From Phallus indusiatus (lineage: Eukaryota > Basidiomycota > Agaricomycetes > Phallales > Phallaceae): a stretch of 64,000 nt of DNA. The notes under the pieces were generated by a model. It was not told where the DNA came from, made no database searches, and worked only from the letters and a program-made list of their open reading frames with translations. How positions within the stretch are numbered: the stretch's first letter is position 1; every line of letters starts with the position of its first letter. The position numbers were made by a program, and so were the translations under genes. Location: the NCBI GenBank assembly GCA_027605045.1, contig JAQFWX010000031.1, forward strand, positions 310,001-374,000, in the 5' to 3' direction. Below, piece by piece: positions 32,520-41,623 of this stretch.

Positions 32520-35500
32520 TTAAGTATCTACTTCGGAAATGGGGCTAAAGAACCTTGGGTCTGGGCCAGGTTTATCGGGGTAAGCTTCGTGGAACGCTGC
32601 TACGACATCGGGAGCGTTGGCTATGTCGGAGGCGTTGATCCAGGAAAACTCTTCATCGGTGCCTTCGTAGCCTAGCCATCGCACGTAGTAGTGGAGCTGT
32701 ATACGGCAACGTTGGTCCAACTTAGAGTCTAAAACCTCGGCGACCTCGTACTCCATCACACTGTCGACTTCGACTGGTGGTGGGGGAGGTTGCACTCGGT
32801 TCGGAATGGTGTTCGGGACGTGAGGTTCGAGCATGGATACGTGGAACACGGGGTGAATGGCTCGCATGTGAGGAGGGAGCTTGAGGGTGTACGACAGGGA
32901 GCCTGGTTGGGCAATGATCTCGTAAGGTCCTAAGAACCTTTCGGCGAGCTTCTTGGAGGGTCGGGTTGTCGAGATGAACTTGGATTTGACGTAGGCTTTG
33001 TCACCGATCTTGAATGCTGGTGGTTCGGAACGTCGTTGGTCAGCACTATGCTGATAGCGTCGTTGTGCATCGGCGATGTGCTGTTTGAGCTCTTCATGGA
33101 GTTCTCCGAGGTCAGTGACGAAGGTTCGGGCTGGTTCGGAAGATAGGGTACGGTCTAGGTGGACTTCGAGATTGGGGTGATAGCCTTTGTTGGCAAAGAA
33201 CGGGGTGATTCCGGTGGTGGCAGAGACGGAGTTGTTGTACGCGAACTCTGCGAGTGGTAAGAGTTCGGACCAATTGTCCTGCTGGTAGTTACAGTACACG
33301 CGGAGGTACTGTTCCAAGGTCTGGTTCATTCGTTCCGTTTGGCCATCGCCCTCGGGATGATATCCCGAGGTGAAGTGAAGCTTCATGTTGAGGGCTGTGC
33401 CTAGGGAGCGGAAGAACCTCGATACGAACTCAGAACCACGGTCGGAAGTAACATGGCTCGGAACGCCATGTTTCGAGAAGACATGCATCACGAAGAGCTT
33501 GGCGAGTTCGGGGGCAGTGATGGTGTCGACTGTGGGGATAAAGATGACCTGTTTGGTTAGGCGATCTACAATGACGAGGATGTCAGTGAAACCGTCAGAC
33601 TCAGGTAATTTCTCGATGAAGTCCATGCTTATCGAGTTCCATGGCTTGTCGGGAATGGGGAGTTGCTTTAGGAACCCGTAAGGCTTATGACGTTGGGACT
33701 TGTTTCGGAGGCATGTGTCGCAGGTCTTGGCGAAGTTTTGAACGAAGTCGCGGAGGTCGGGCCAGTAGTATTCACGCTGTACTAGCTCGAGCGTCTTGTT
33801 CTGGCCGAAGTGGCCGGCAAGGATATGGTCGTGTTTGTCTTGCAGAACACGTAGGCGAAGGTCTTTTTGGTCGGGAACGAAAATCTTGCCTTTGAAACGG
33901 AGTAACCCATCGGTCAAAGACCAAGGGTTGGAGGGGGATGCGAGGTTGGGAGCGGATAGGGGATCATGAGGGAGGGCTGCGCGAATGTCTTCATGGAGCT
34001 GGGCGATGTCCATAATCTTGGCTCCTCGGAGTGCTAGAGGTAGTAAGTATGTTGCTCTAAGGGACGATGCCAACTGGTCTTGGGAAAACATAGGTCGGAA
34101 GTTGTGAGGATTGACAGTGGCATAGTCGCTACTCCCCTCTTTTGCGTAGACGTCCCACCGTCGAGTTAGAGCATCGGGCTTGGCGCCTTGGCGGCCAGGT
34201 CGGAATCGAATAACGAGGTTGAACTGAGAGAGATACTCAGACCAACGGGCTTGACGGCGGGTTAGCATTTTGGTAGAGGAGAAATAGACGAGATTCTTAT
34301 GGTCGGTGATGACATCGATAGGGGTCGCAGATCCCTCGAGGTAGTGACGCCAGCGTTTAAAGGCCTCGAAAATGGCCAATAATTCTTTATCGTGGACGTC
34401 GTAGTTGAGTTCGGGACTAGTAAAAGTCCTAGAGTGAAAGGCGATAGGGTGGAGATCACCATTCACATAGATGGAAAGGATCGCGGCGAGGGCGTAGTCC
34501 GAGGCGTCGGTTTCGATGACAAGGGGTGCATCGGGGATCCAATGGGTGAGGACGGGTGCCGTGGTGAAGGCGGCCTTGAGAGCATCGAAAGCTCGCTGAC
34601 ACTCATCTGTCCAGTCCCAGTCAGTACCTTTACGTGTTAAACGTGTTAGTGGCACTGTTATTTTGGAGTAGTCATGGATGAAACGACGATAGAAATTGGC
34701 AAACCCGAGGAAGGACTGAATATCCTTGGTCCTACGAGGGGGAGGCCACTTCTGGATTACTTCGACCTTGGAAGGGTCCATTGAGAGCCCTTCTGTGCCG
34801 AGGACAAAGCCGAGAAATTCGACCTTGTCAGTGTGCCAAACACACTTCTTGGCGGAAGCATAAAGCTTATGGTGGCGGAGTCTTCGCAAGACTTCGCGCA
34901 CATGTTGGACGTGCTCTTCTGGGCTGTCAGAGTAGACTAATAGATCGTCAATGTAAGCTACAACAGAAGTATCTAAGAGGTCGGCGAAGACCTCGTTGAC
35001 AAATCGTTGGAAAACAGAGGGGGCGTTAGACAATCCAAAAGGCATTACTAGCCACTCAAACGAGCCATAGCGAGTCCTAAAGGCCGTTTTCCATTCATCA
35101 CCTTCTGCAACGCGAACAAGATGGAACGCGTGTTGCAAGTCGATCTTGGAGTAGATGCGAGCCTTGCGAGGCGAGTCTAAGAGATCGGAGATTAATGGAA
35201 GGGGGTAACGGTCCTTCTTCGTGATCTTGTTGAGACCACGGAAATCCACACAAAGGCGGAGGGAACCATCCTTTTTCTTGACAAAGAGGACGGGTGCGCC
35301 GTGAGGCGACGTTGAGGGTCGGATGAAACCACTTGCGAGGTTTTCATCCAGGAATTCGCGAAGGGCCTCGAGCTCTCTAGGGGACAACGAATAGATGGGT
35401 CCTAGAGGGGGTGAGGTGCCTTCTTCCAAAACGATCTGAAGGTCGAATTGTCGATGGGGAGGTAATGAGTTAGCCTGTTGCTTGGAGAAAACATCGGCAT

Positions 35501-36305
35501 AGTCATGGTACTCGGAGGGAATGGTGGAAAGGTCGGGAGATTCCAAAGATGCAGCGCGAGCGTGAAGCTCAGCAGGCTGGGACCTAGGGAAATTGAGTTT
35601 GAATGCCGACGAACCTTTAACTTTGCAAGCGCGCATAAAGGAGGTCGCAGTCAGGAAACCAATGTCAATCGGTTGTACGGGATGTTCGGGACGTGACAGT
35701 TCTAGGGAGGGTTGGACGACAGGGTCCACGGTGCGCGTGAGCGAGGCTGCGCGCACATAGGTCGACTTCGGGGAGGTTTCGCCCTTTACTGAGTCTCGGA
35801 AGGTTACACTGCTCAATCTCCAGTCAATCAAAGGATTGTAGCGGAGGAGCCAGTCATGCCCAAGTACTACAGCGCAGGTTGATTCCAGGGGTGTCACGTA
35901 GAAAGGGATCGGGAGAACTTCTCCAGAGGGGAAGCGGACGGGAAGGGAAGCTACACTAGATACATGATTGTTAACAGTACCATCGATAAGCATAATGGGG
36001 ATCGGGTCAATGGGTTCGGTAACTAAGTCGTTTTTCTTAACAAAGTCACTATCTATGAAACAATTAGAGGAACCGGAGTCTACAAGACCTCGGAAGGGGT
36101 CGGGAAGGATTTCGGAAGTTAAGTTCAATATACAAGACTTGGGATCAGAAAGGGCTACGGAATTGAAACGAAGAAATTTAACTGCTTTTAATGTTTTATA
36201 ATCAAGAGAATCGGAATCAAAAGAAACAGAGACAGGAGAAACGGGGACTCGTTCTGTGAGGTCTTTACGACCCACAGGACGAGTTTCTGGTGGGTCGCAG
36301 ACTAG
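32520..36305 (-). CDS. pol: K pol: protease, RT, RNase H, integrase, chromodomain
   Basis: The frame is read after a -1 shift at the end of gag and contains 1261 residues without interruption. In order: an aspartic protease with GLVDSGSSNCFID; RT with FVKKKDGSLRLCVDF and VVAYIDDLLVYSD (YIDD); RNase H with IETDASDYALAAILS and TDHKNLVYF; integrase with zinc finger (HDHILAGHFGQ ... CDTCLRNKSQ) and catalytic MDFIEKLP, SDRGSEFVSRFF and HPEGDGQTERMNQ; and a C-terminal chromodomain-like region (YEVAEVLDSKLDQRC, VRWLGYEGTDEEFSW) that in related elements directs integration to particular chromatin. All catalytic acids I can place are present. It is the only uninterrupted pol in the window. Confidence 0.95.
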   Translation of the reverse strand, partial: LVCDPPETRPVGRKDLTERVPVSPVSVSFDSDSLDYKTLKAVKFLRFNSVALSDPKSCILNLTSEILPDPFRGLVDSGSSNCFIDSDFVKKNDLVTEPIDPIPIMLIDGTVNNHVSSVASLPVRFPSGEVLPIPFYVTPLESTCAVVLGHDWLLRYNPLIDWRLSSVTFRDSVKGETSPKSTYVRAASLTRTVDPVVQPSLELSRPEHPVQPIDIGFLTATSFMRACKVKGSSAFKLNFPRSQPAELHARAASLESPDLSTIPSEYHDYADVFSKQQANSLPPHRQFDLQIVLEEGTSPPLGPIYSLSPRELEALREFLDENLASGFIRPSTSPHGAPVLFVKKKDGSLRLCVDFRGLNKITKKDRYPLPLISDLLDSPRKARIYSKIDLQHAFHLVRVAEGDEWKTAFRTRYGSFEWLVMPFGLSNAPSVFQRFVNEVFADLLDTSVVAYIDDLLVYSDSPEEHVQHVREVLRRLRHHKLYASAKKCVWHTDKVEFLGFVLGTEGLSMDPSKVEVIQKWPPPRRTKDIQSFLGFANFYRRFIHDYSKITVPLTRLTRKGTDWDWTDECQRAFDALKAAFTTAPVLTHWIPDAPLVIETDASDYALAAILSIYVNGDLHPIAFHSRTFTSPELNYDVHDKELLAIFEAFKRWRHYLEGSATPIDVITDHKNLVYFSSTKMLTRRQARWSEYLSQFNLVIRFRPGRQGAKPDALTRRWDVYAKEGSSDYATVNPHNFRPMFSQDQLASSLRATYLLPLALRGAKIMDIAQLHEDIRAALPHDPLSAPNLASPSNPWSLTDGLLRFKGKIFVPDQKDLRLRVLQDKHDHILAGHFGQNKTLELVQREYYWPDLRDFVQNFAKTCDTCLRNKSQRHKPYGFLKQLPIPDKPWNSISMDFIEKLPESDGFTDILVIVDRLTKQVIFIPTVDTITAPELAKLFVMHVFSKHGVPSHVTSDRGSEFVSRFFRSLGTALNMKLHFTSGYHPEGDGQTERMNQTLEQYLRVYCNYQQDNWSELLPLAEFAYNNSVSATTGITPFFANKGYHPNLEVHLDRTLSSEPARTFVTDLGELHEELKQHIADAQRRYQHSADQRRSEPPAFKIGDKAYVKSKFISTTRPSKKLAERFLGPYEIIAQPGSLSYTLKLPPHMRAIHPVFHVSMLEPHVPNTIPNRVQPPPPPVEVDSVMEYEVAEVLDSKLDQRCRIQLHYYVRWLGYEGTDEEFSWINASDIANAPDVVAAFHEAYPDKPGPDPRFFSPISEVDT

Positions 36306-38149
36306 TTTTTTACCTCTTCGATTGTTGCCTCGGGAATGGACGACAGAGGTTCGGTAGCAGTCGCGGCACGAGCTTTAGCAGGTTTGTTGTTGCTGCTGCT
36401 GCTGTTGTTGTTGCGGGATCGGGGGCAATCTCGGGCCATGTGTCCCTTGGTTGCGCAGATGAGGCACAAGCCTTCCTTGACTCGACGGTCCTTCTCAGTA
36501 GCTGTAAGCTTACCATCGGGTCCTAGGTGTTCAGGCTTAGGTCCCGGGGTTGTCGAAGTCTTCGGCTTGTTTTTGTTGTTGTTGTTGCTGTTGTTGCTGT
36601 TGTTGCCGTTGTTGCTGTTGCTGTTGTTGCTGTTGGACTTAGATGCAGAGTCGTTCGACGTCGCAGATGGCTTCGCCGAACTAGAGGACGAGTTGTTCTT
36701 CTTGTCGTACTTACTGAACTTGGCTTGCAAGGCTTGATATTCCTTGCGCTCGTTCTCTTCGCGGCTCTTCTTGGACCAATATTGGCTATCGACCTTGAGA
36801 ACGGCTTGACGGAGCTGTTCGAAAGTGTCGTCTCGGAGGCCTTGATTGGTGATGGCTGCTCGGATGCGTTCGGGAATGGCTCGGCGGACAATGTAACGGA
36901 GGGACCGATCGTCAAAGGAGACGCGGTTCTGGTACTCGGCGAACTTGATAAAGTACTCGGTAGCCTTACCATCGTTGGGGAAAGCGATGCGATGGATGGC
37001 GTCTTCATCCTCATCTTCGGGGTTGAAGGAACCGAAGAGGTTGTTGAGTTTGGTGATGAAGGCCTTCCAGTTGTGCAGGAAGTCGTGGGCGACGATGACA
37101 TCGTGAGATGCACCAAAGGTTCGGAAGTAGGACATGGCACTGCCTCGGAGGAAGGAGATGGCGAAAGCCACCTTGGCAGTGTCTTCTTTGAACTTCTTGG
37201 GCTGGGCCATGAAATAAAGGTCGCACTGGTAGACGAAAATGCGAAGCTTCTCGTCACTGGAACCATCATAGGTGTCGGGTTCGCGAGCTTTGACACCGGA
37301 CTTGTCCCCGCCGTGTTCCCCAGTGCTCTCGGTGATAGCCTTAATCAGCGCCGAGAGATCTTTTGTTCTGATGTAGCCACCAGAAGAGGATCGGGAACGG
37401 GAACGAGAGCGTCTTGAGCGTCGCGAGCGGTGACCACGTCGGCGACGACGACGACGTGACTCAGAGTCGCTAGACTCATCATCAGGATCATCATCATCAT
37501 CACCAGGGTCGCTGGGAGGTCCACGGGGTGGTTGGAAACGGGGTTGTCTGGGAGGTGGCGGAGGAGGAGGTTCGGAAGCGGGAGGAGTCGGGTTTCGTCT
37601 AGGACCACGACCTGGAGAGTCGACTGGAGTGTGACTGCTGGGAGGTGGGTTCGGAGATGGGTTAGGAGGTGGGTCTGGGGCTTGCCCGGATGCACCAGGC
37701 TCGGATCTGTGTTGGTGGTGATGGTGGCGACGACGACCAATGCCGTTGTAAGAATCCTCGGAAGACTCGGAATCGTACGGGTCTTCGGAGGGGGTTCTAG
37801 CGCGGGCCTTGCCTTTGCTTTTCTTCTTTCGAGAAGGACATGGGGTCGACGCGGCCTCGGAAGATTGTGGAGTCGCGGGAATGATCTCATCGCCAGAGGG
37901 AAGGGGTCGGGCAGATGCGATCATGGACTCACGATGACGACGTTGTTCTTGAGCATCGAAGAACCTCGTCGAGACGGTTTCAGTGGTGTCGTTGGTGATA
38001 CCATTGATTTGGTCCTTCTTTGCTTCGCGATTCAAACGTCGGATTGCTCGTTCGTCCGCGGAGGTGGTGGGAATAGGGGCAGGTGATACAGGATCAGTTC
38101 GGATGGGAAAAGGTTGACCCACCCGAGAGATAGTAACGGTTCGGGTCAT
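36302..38149 (-). CDS. gag: K gag, capsid and nucleocapsid
   Basis: 615 residues. A basic, proline-rich N-terminal third with an RS-rich stretch is followed by a capsid-like region (about residues 285-440: EPDTYDGSSDEKLRIFVYQ ...). An Asn/Ser low-complexity linker follows, from AAC/AGC-type triplet runs. A CCHC zinc knuckle CLICATKGHMARDC (CX2CX4HX4C) near the end binds RNA. It packages the element RNA in virus-like particles. The frame ends at TAG 36302-36304, immediately after the slippery site. Confidence 0.93.
   Translation of the reverse strand: MTRTVTISRVGQPFPIRTDPVSPAPIPTTSADERAIRRLNREAKKDQINGITNDTTETVSTRFFDAQEQRRHRESMIASARPLPSGDEIIPATPQSSEAASTPCPSRKKKSKGKARARTPSEDPYDSESSEDSYNGIGRRRHHHHQHRSEPGASGQAPDPPPNPSPNPPPSSHTPVDSPGRGPRRNPTPPASEPPPPPPPRQPRFQPPRGPPSDPGDDDDDPDDESSDSESRRRRRRRGHRSRRSRRSRSRSRSSSGGYIRTKDLSALIKAITESTGEHGGDKSGVKAREPDTYDGSSDEKLRIFVYQCDLYFMAQPKKFKEDTAKVAFAISFLRGSAMSYFRTFGASHDVIVAHDFLHNWKAFITKLNNLFGSFNPEDEDEDAIHRIAFPNDGKATEYFIKFAEYQNRVSFDDRSLRYIVRRAIPERIRAAITNQGLRDDTFEQLRQAVLKVDSQYWSKKSREENERKEYQALQAKFSKYDKKNNSSSSSAKPSATSNDSASKSNSNNSNSNNGNNSNNSNNNNKNKPKTSTTPGPKPEHLGPDGKLTATEKDRRVKEGLCLICATKGHMARDCPRSRNNNSSSSNNKPAKARAATATEPLSSIPEATIEEVKN
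36305..36311 (-). promoter_or_regulatory. -1 ribosomal frameshift site between K gag and pol
   Basis: On the minus strand the heptamer A AAA AAC lies in the gag frame directly before the stop TAG, and the pol frame is -1 relative to gag. This is the canonical X XXY YYZ slippery sequence. I did not identify a downstream stimulatory pseudoknot. Confidence 0.75.
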
Positions 38150-38187
38150 GGTGAGCAGGAACGGGAGTGAAAACGCACGTGAGTGTC

Positions 38188-38198
38188 AGTTCTGATAT
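38188..38198 (-). promoter_or_regulatory. K primer-binding site, self-priming type
   Basis: On the minus strand the LTR end is followed by GT and then ATATCAGAACT. This is the exact reverse complement of AGTTCTGATAT at 38635-38625 in the LTR, which begins ~35 nt after the start of the TATTTAAA box. No tRNA 3'-end complement starting TGG is seen. Confidence 0.75.
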
Positions 38199-38200
38199 AC

Positions 38201-38827
38201 TGTTACGCGCCGGGGTCGGGAAGACTAAGCGAGGCTCGGGACAGGATCGGAAGGGGGTCGGGTGTTGGTCGGCTTCAACTTACTCTTGAGTTGCGCCCTC
38301 ACGGTGCGTTACCAACAATTTCAGGTCAGGGCAGGACTACGAGGCTTTCCTAGGTTAATACTAGGTCGGACCACGTACAGGGGTCTAGGATGAGTTCTCC
38401 GAGGCTTTAACAACGTCGGAGGTTCTGGGTAGAGACTGAGTCGGAGGACGTCGGGGTCTTGGAGTTAGGAATGGGGTCGGAGAAGTTGGTCAGAGGTAGT
38501 TGTTGAAGAAGATAGACACAACGTCGCCGACGACGTTCGAGGACGTCGTCAACGACGACAAAGGATCTAAGATGAGATTGGATCGAGATATGAAACGTGT
38601 GAGAGAATGGGCGGAATAAGATCTATATCAGAACTGGAGAAGTAGTTACAGGAAGCTCGATCTTTAAATAGCTATGAAACTAAATAGAGACCTGAAACGG
38701 GTTACAACAAGATAACAAGGACGGAAAAGGAAATGGTTCGGAACGGGGAAACAAAAAGAATATAAGCGAGGTACGTAAAAGGAATGAGCGGAGCTCCGCT
38801 TAAGCGAGGTGTTACGCGGGCGTGACA
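38201..38827 (-). repeat. K 5' LTR
   Basis: 627 bp, one mismatch with the 3' copy. It holds the promoter (TATTTAAA on the minus strand) and the 11-mer self-primer. Confidence 0.95.
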
Positions 38828-38832
38828 CCGGT

Positions 38833-39027
38833 CTGTTTTCTGGCGAACACGGAAAAGCATATTTTCTGGGAATAAAATTAGCGCATATGCTAGAGAACAT
38901 CGACAGGAAGCTACCGTTAAATTTTTGGGCTGAAATCTTGAGAATTCGTTGAGATATCGTGCGCGCAAGATCGAAGGCGAAATGGGTCTAGTATGTAAGC
39001 GCGCGCATTACATAAGTGAAAGCGCTG
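38833..39027 (-). repeat. right outer terminal inverted repeat of the Tc1/mariner element
   Basis: Inverted match of 26158-26345. K is inserted ~190-200 bp inside the element end, and the remaining inner part of this TIR continues left of K (about 30200-30390). Confidence 0.9.
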
Positions 39028-39029
39028 TA

Positions 39030-39578
39030 ACAAGAGATACTGAAGGACGAGAAGTGGCGGTTGGAATAGCTGAGGCATTTCGCGTGTTTGATTGAGTAGC
39101 GGAAAAGGACGATTCGGCCTTGTCAGAAGATAATCGTAAGTTGTCTGGGAATTTGATACTGCCCAATACCCAGTTAATCGACGGATTATAGTGGGTGAGC
39201 CAGTCGTATCCTAAGACGAAATCACAATTAGCTTCCAACTTCGTAACGAGAAAAGAAATCGATAAAGTGTCACTACTAGGAAAAGTTACATTTAAAACTA
39301 TCTTCCGAGTGATAAAAGAGTTTGTAGTCCCATCAATAAGAAATAAAGGAATAGGGTCGATGGTCTGAAATGGAAGGGCATATTTATCTACTATTTTTTC
39401 ATTTATAAAACAGTGCGTCGATCCCGAGTCGACCATGCACTTGAAAGGAAAAGGAGAAAAAGGAACAGAGAGAGGAATCATAAAAGAATCAGAGGAAACA
39501 GGCATAGACCGTAAAACTACTTTACTAGTACCACCGACTACGGCTACGTTGGCGCGTACTGAACCTTCCCGACTAACA
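39030..39578 (-). pseudogene. H pol, protease part, cut by the Tc1/mariner insertion
   Basis: The frame follows gag in the -1 frame and carries the aspartic protease active site CMVDSGSTHCFINEK and a typical VLGYDWLTHYNPSINW segment. It stops being H sequence at the TA (39028-39029) where the transposon enters. The next H codons are at 26155 and below. The H frameshift site lacks the A-rich heptamer seen in K. Confidence 0.85.
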
Positions 39579-39579
39579 T

Positions 39580-41544
39580 CTAGTTCTTGGATGCACTAGA
39601 CCCAGGTTGAGCTGAGTCAGTGACTGTAGGTTGGGACTTAGAGTCCACAGGGGTACGTACGACGGGAGGTGCACTTCGAGAGGTGTTGTTACTGTTCCGA
39701 CCTCCGCCGTTGTTGAAGGTTCGACGACCACGAGGTTGGTTGGCAGCAGTCGTAGCTGGAGGATTAGTTCGACGGTTTCTAGGACATTCGCGAGACATAT
39801 GGCCACGTTGACCACAGATAAAGCATAGTTGTTGATCAAGACGACGTTGTCGTTCAGCAGCAGACAAGGGAGTCGACCCAGAGTTCCTATTGTTGTTGTT
39901 ATTGTTGTTAGACGTACGACTATTGTTACCGAAACGACTAGGAATGGGAGCCCGATCAGGCCTATAATTTCTAAAGTTCGTGCCACGCCAAATATTTCCA
40001 CGTATCGGACGATTGTTTTGTGAGTTCCGATGGTTGTTGTTTGAATTGGAGCTCAACGACGAATTGTTGTTACGGGAACGATTGTCGGAAGAGGACGATG
40101 ACGATTGTTGGGACTTTTTCCGACCTTCATATTCCCAATAATGTGCGTCAAACTCTTGAACTGCTATCCTCAACGCTGCATAAGTAGACGTGTCGCGATC
40201 CGAGTTATATATGCGGTCGACAAGACGTCTAGGCAGTTTCTCCCATAAAATCCGACGGAGAGAACTGGCGTTGAAGTTAGTGCGCGTAGCATACTTAGTG
40301 AACTGAACAAAGAAATTGGACGCTTTCATGCTGTCGGAAAACGTCAGGCGCATTAACGCCTTTTCAGCATCATCCTCAGGAGAGAACGAGCCGAAGGCCT
40401 GAGTAAGGGTTTCGATAAAAGATTCCCAATTGGTAAAGAACGGGTAGTCTTGAAGATCTTCATCACCAGACTCAAGGAATGGCTGAAAGAAACTAAGAGC
40501 AGTGCCGCGAAGAAAAGAAAGAGCATAGAAGATACGTTGCCAGTCCAAACTAAAGTCAGCTGGACGAGCACGAAAGACGAGATGACATTGAGTGAAAAAG
40601 TTAGCGATTTTGTCCGGGTCCGTTCCGTCAAACGTCTCTGGTTCCTTAACGGTTGCACGGGAACGAGAGACATTGAGTTGAGCAGTCTGAATCGACTGTT
40701 GACTGGAGAGGAGGGCGGCGATGTTACGAAAGACTTCACGTATTTCGTCCATGGAGATGGTGTTGCGACGACGCGGATCAGGAATGAAATCACCTTCGTC
40801 GTCGTTATCGTCTCCAAAGTCGTCAGGAGGACCACCACCTGGGGGTCCACCATCACCACCACCGCCAATACCACCACCACCGGGACCTGCAGAGGGAATG
40901 CCAGGGACAGAGGCATCATGTGGACTGTCAGAGTCATGGTTGTCCGGATCTCCATCGCCTGGAGGGTCTCCACCGTTTCCGCCAGAACCAGATGCTTGCG
41001 GCAAAGGTGTACGAGGAGGTTCTTCGTCTTTAACTTCTTCAATCTTGGGCATCTGAGAAGTTTGACGACGAACAGGAGGAGGAGGGTTCTGGACAGGGTT
41101 GGCGCTAGGAGGAGGTGTAGCCAACACCGTAGGAGTAGGAGACGCTGAGATGCGAGGTCGAATAGGAGGGGGAGGTAAGGGAGAAGAACGAGCCGGACCA
41201 TAGTACGTAGGGATATTGAGATCAGTAGCAAACGTTTCGATAGGATAAGGCAAGTTAATTATACCGGGAACGTGTGCGCCAGACCTTGCGCCCATTTCAC
41301 GTTCGTAAGACAACGAACGTTGACGCTGAGTCGGCATCAAACTGCGCAGAGGAGAGGTTATCACAGAGGGATTGACGATTTCTGCGAGTTGATTGAGCTG
41401 GGCAGTTCGATTAAGTTGTCGACGTTCATTCCGGGATTGCCTATCGCGACGTTGATCTTCAATAACCGATTCGCGAGTAGCTGGAGACAGCGAAGTTAAA
41501 CGCTGTGCATATACTCGAGTGTGAGATTGTTGAGTAGAAGACAT
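39580..41544 (-). CDS. gag: H gag, capsid and nucleocapsid
   Basis: 654 residues starting MSSTQQSHTRVYAQRL, 80 nt after the 5' LTR. It has a Pro/Gly-rich region (about 110-245), a capsid-like part (EPETFDGTDPDKIANF ... ), an Asn/Ser-rich linker, and a CCHC knuckle CFICGQRGHMSREC. The open frame is intact. It is the homolog of K gag, with a diverged N-terminal half. Confidence 0.92.
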   Translation of the reverse strand: MSSTQQSHTRVYAQRLTSLSPATRESVIEDQRRDRQSRNERRQLNRTAQLNQLAEIVNPSVITSPLRSLMPTQRQRSLSYEREMGARSGAHVPGIINLPYPIETFATDLNIPTYYGPARSSPLPPPPIRPRISASPTPTVLATPPPSANPVQNPPPPVRRQTSQMPKIEEVKDEEPPRTPLPQASGSGGNGGDPPGDGDPDNHDSDSPHDASVPGIPSAGPGGGGIGGGGDGGPPGGGPPDDFGDDNDDEGDFIPDPRRRNTISMDEIREVFRNIAALLSSQQSIQTAQLNVSRSRATVKEPETFDGTDPDKIANFFTQCHLVFRARPADFSLDWQRIFYALSFLRGTALSFFQPFLESGDEDLQDYPFFTNWESFIETLTQAFGSFSPEDDAEKALMRLTFSDSMKASNFFVQFTKYATRTNFNASSLRRILWEKLPRRLVDRIYNSDRDTSTYAALRIAVQEFDAHYWEYEGRKKSQQSSSSSSDNRSRNNNSSLSSNSNNNHRNSQNNRPIRGNIWRGTNFRNYRPDRAPIPSRFGNNSRTSNNNNNNNRNSGSTPLSAAERQRRLDQQLCFICGQRGHMSRECPRNRRTNPPATTAANQPRGRRTFNNGGGRNSNNTSRSAPPVVRTPVDSKSQPTVTDSAQPGSSASKN

Positions 41545-41610
41545 GATGAAAGAAAGAAAAAGGTATAACCGAGACGTAGAGTGTGCGTTGAAAAGAAGAG
41601 CTGCCGGGTG

Positions 41611-41621
41611 AGACTTAATAT
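41611..41621 (-). promoter_or_regulatory. H primer-binding site, self-priming type
   Basis: On the minus strand the LTR is followed by GT and then ATATTAAGTCT, the exact reverse complement of AGACTTAATAT at 42041-42031 in the LTR, about 35 nt after the start of the TATATAAA box. Confidence 0.75.
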
Positions 41622-41623
41622 AC

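Larger units (their letters stand above)
30391..38827 (-). mobile_element. Ty3/Gypsy chromovirus K, complete and probably recent (8437 bp)
   Basis: On the minus strand: LTR 38827-38201, primer-binding site, gag, a -1 frameshift into pol, an antisense gene, polypurine tract, LTR 31017-30391. The target-site duplication is CCGGT (30386-30390 and 38828-38832). By eye the two 627-bp LTRs differ at a single base (30518 versus 38328). gag and pol are both open. This is the youngest layer of the nest and the best candidate for an active element in the window. Confidence 0.93.
26158..39027. mobile_element. Tc1/mariner-type DNA transposon with two convergent genes (about 4.1 kb without nested insertions)
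   Basis: The ends are inverted copies starting CAGCGCTTTCACTTATG, flanked by the TA dinucleotide (26156-26157 and 39028-39029). Removing it rejoins H pol in frame. The outer TIRs (26158-26345 and 38833-39027) are nearly identical over ~190 bp, and similarity continues inward to about 26900 on the left and 30200 on the right. It contains a DD34E transposase gene (27060-28282, plus) and an unknown gene (28330-30028, minus) whose stops are 47 nt apart. K (30391-38827) sits in the right TIR, and a 353-bp insertion (26346-26698) sits in the left TIR at almost the homologous place. Confidence 0.88.

Noticed and set aside
36580..36650. Triplet run that could be read as a microsatellite or CRISPR-like repeat
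   Set aside because: It encodes the Asn/Ser linker of K gag in frame; imperfect repeats without spacers, so not a CRISPR array.
36523..37417. Long frames opposite K gag, on both alternative frames (up to 296 codons)
   Set aside because: They are shadows of the low-complexity, codon-biased Asn/Ser and Pro-rich gag sequence, with no motif.
40353..41231. 292-codon minus-strand Leu-rich frame in H gag
   Set aside because: Alternative frame of gag; the gag frame holds the CCHC knuckle and the capsid-like domain.
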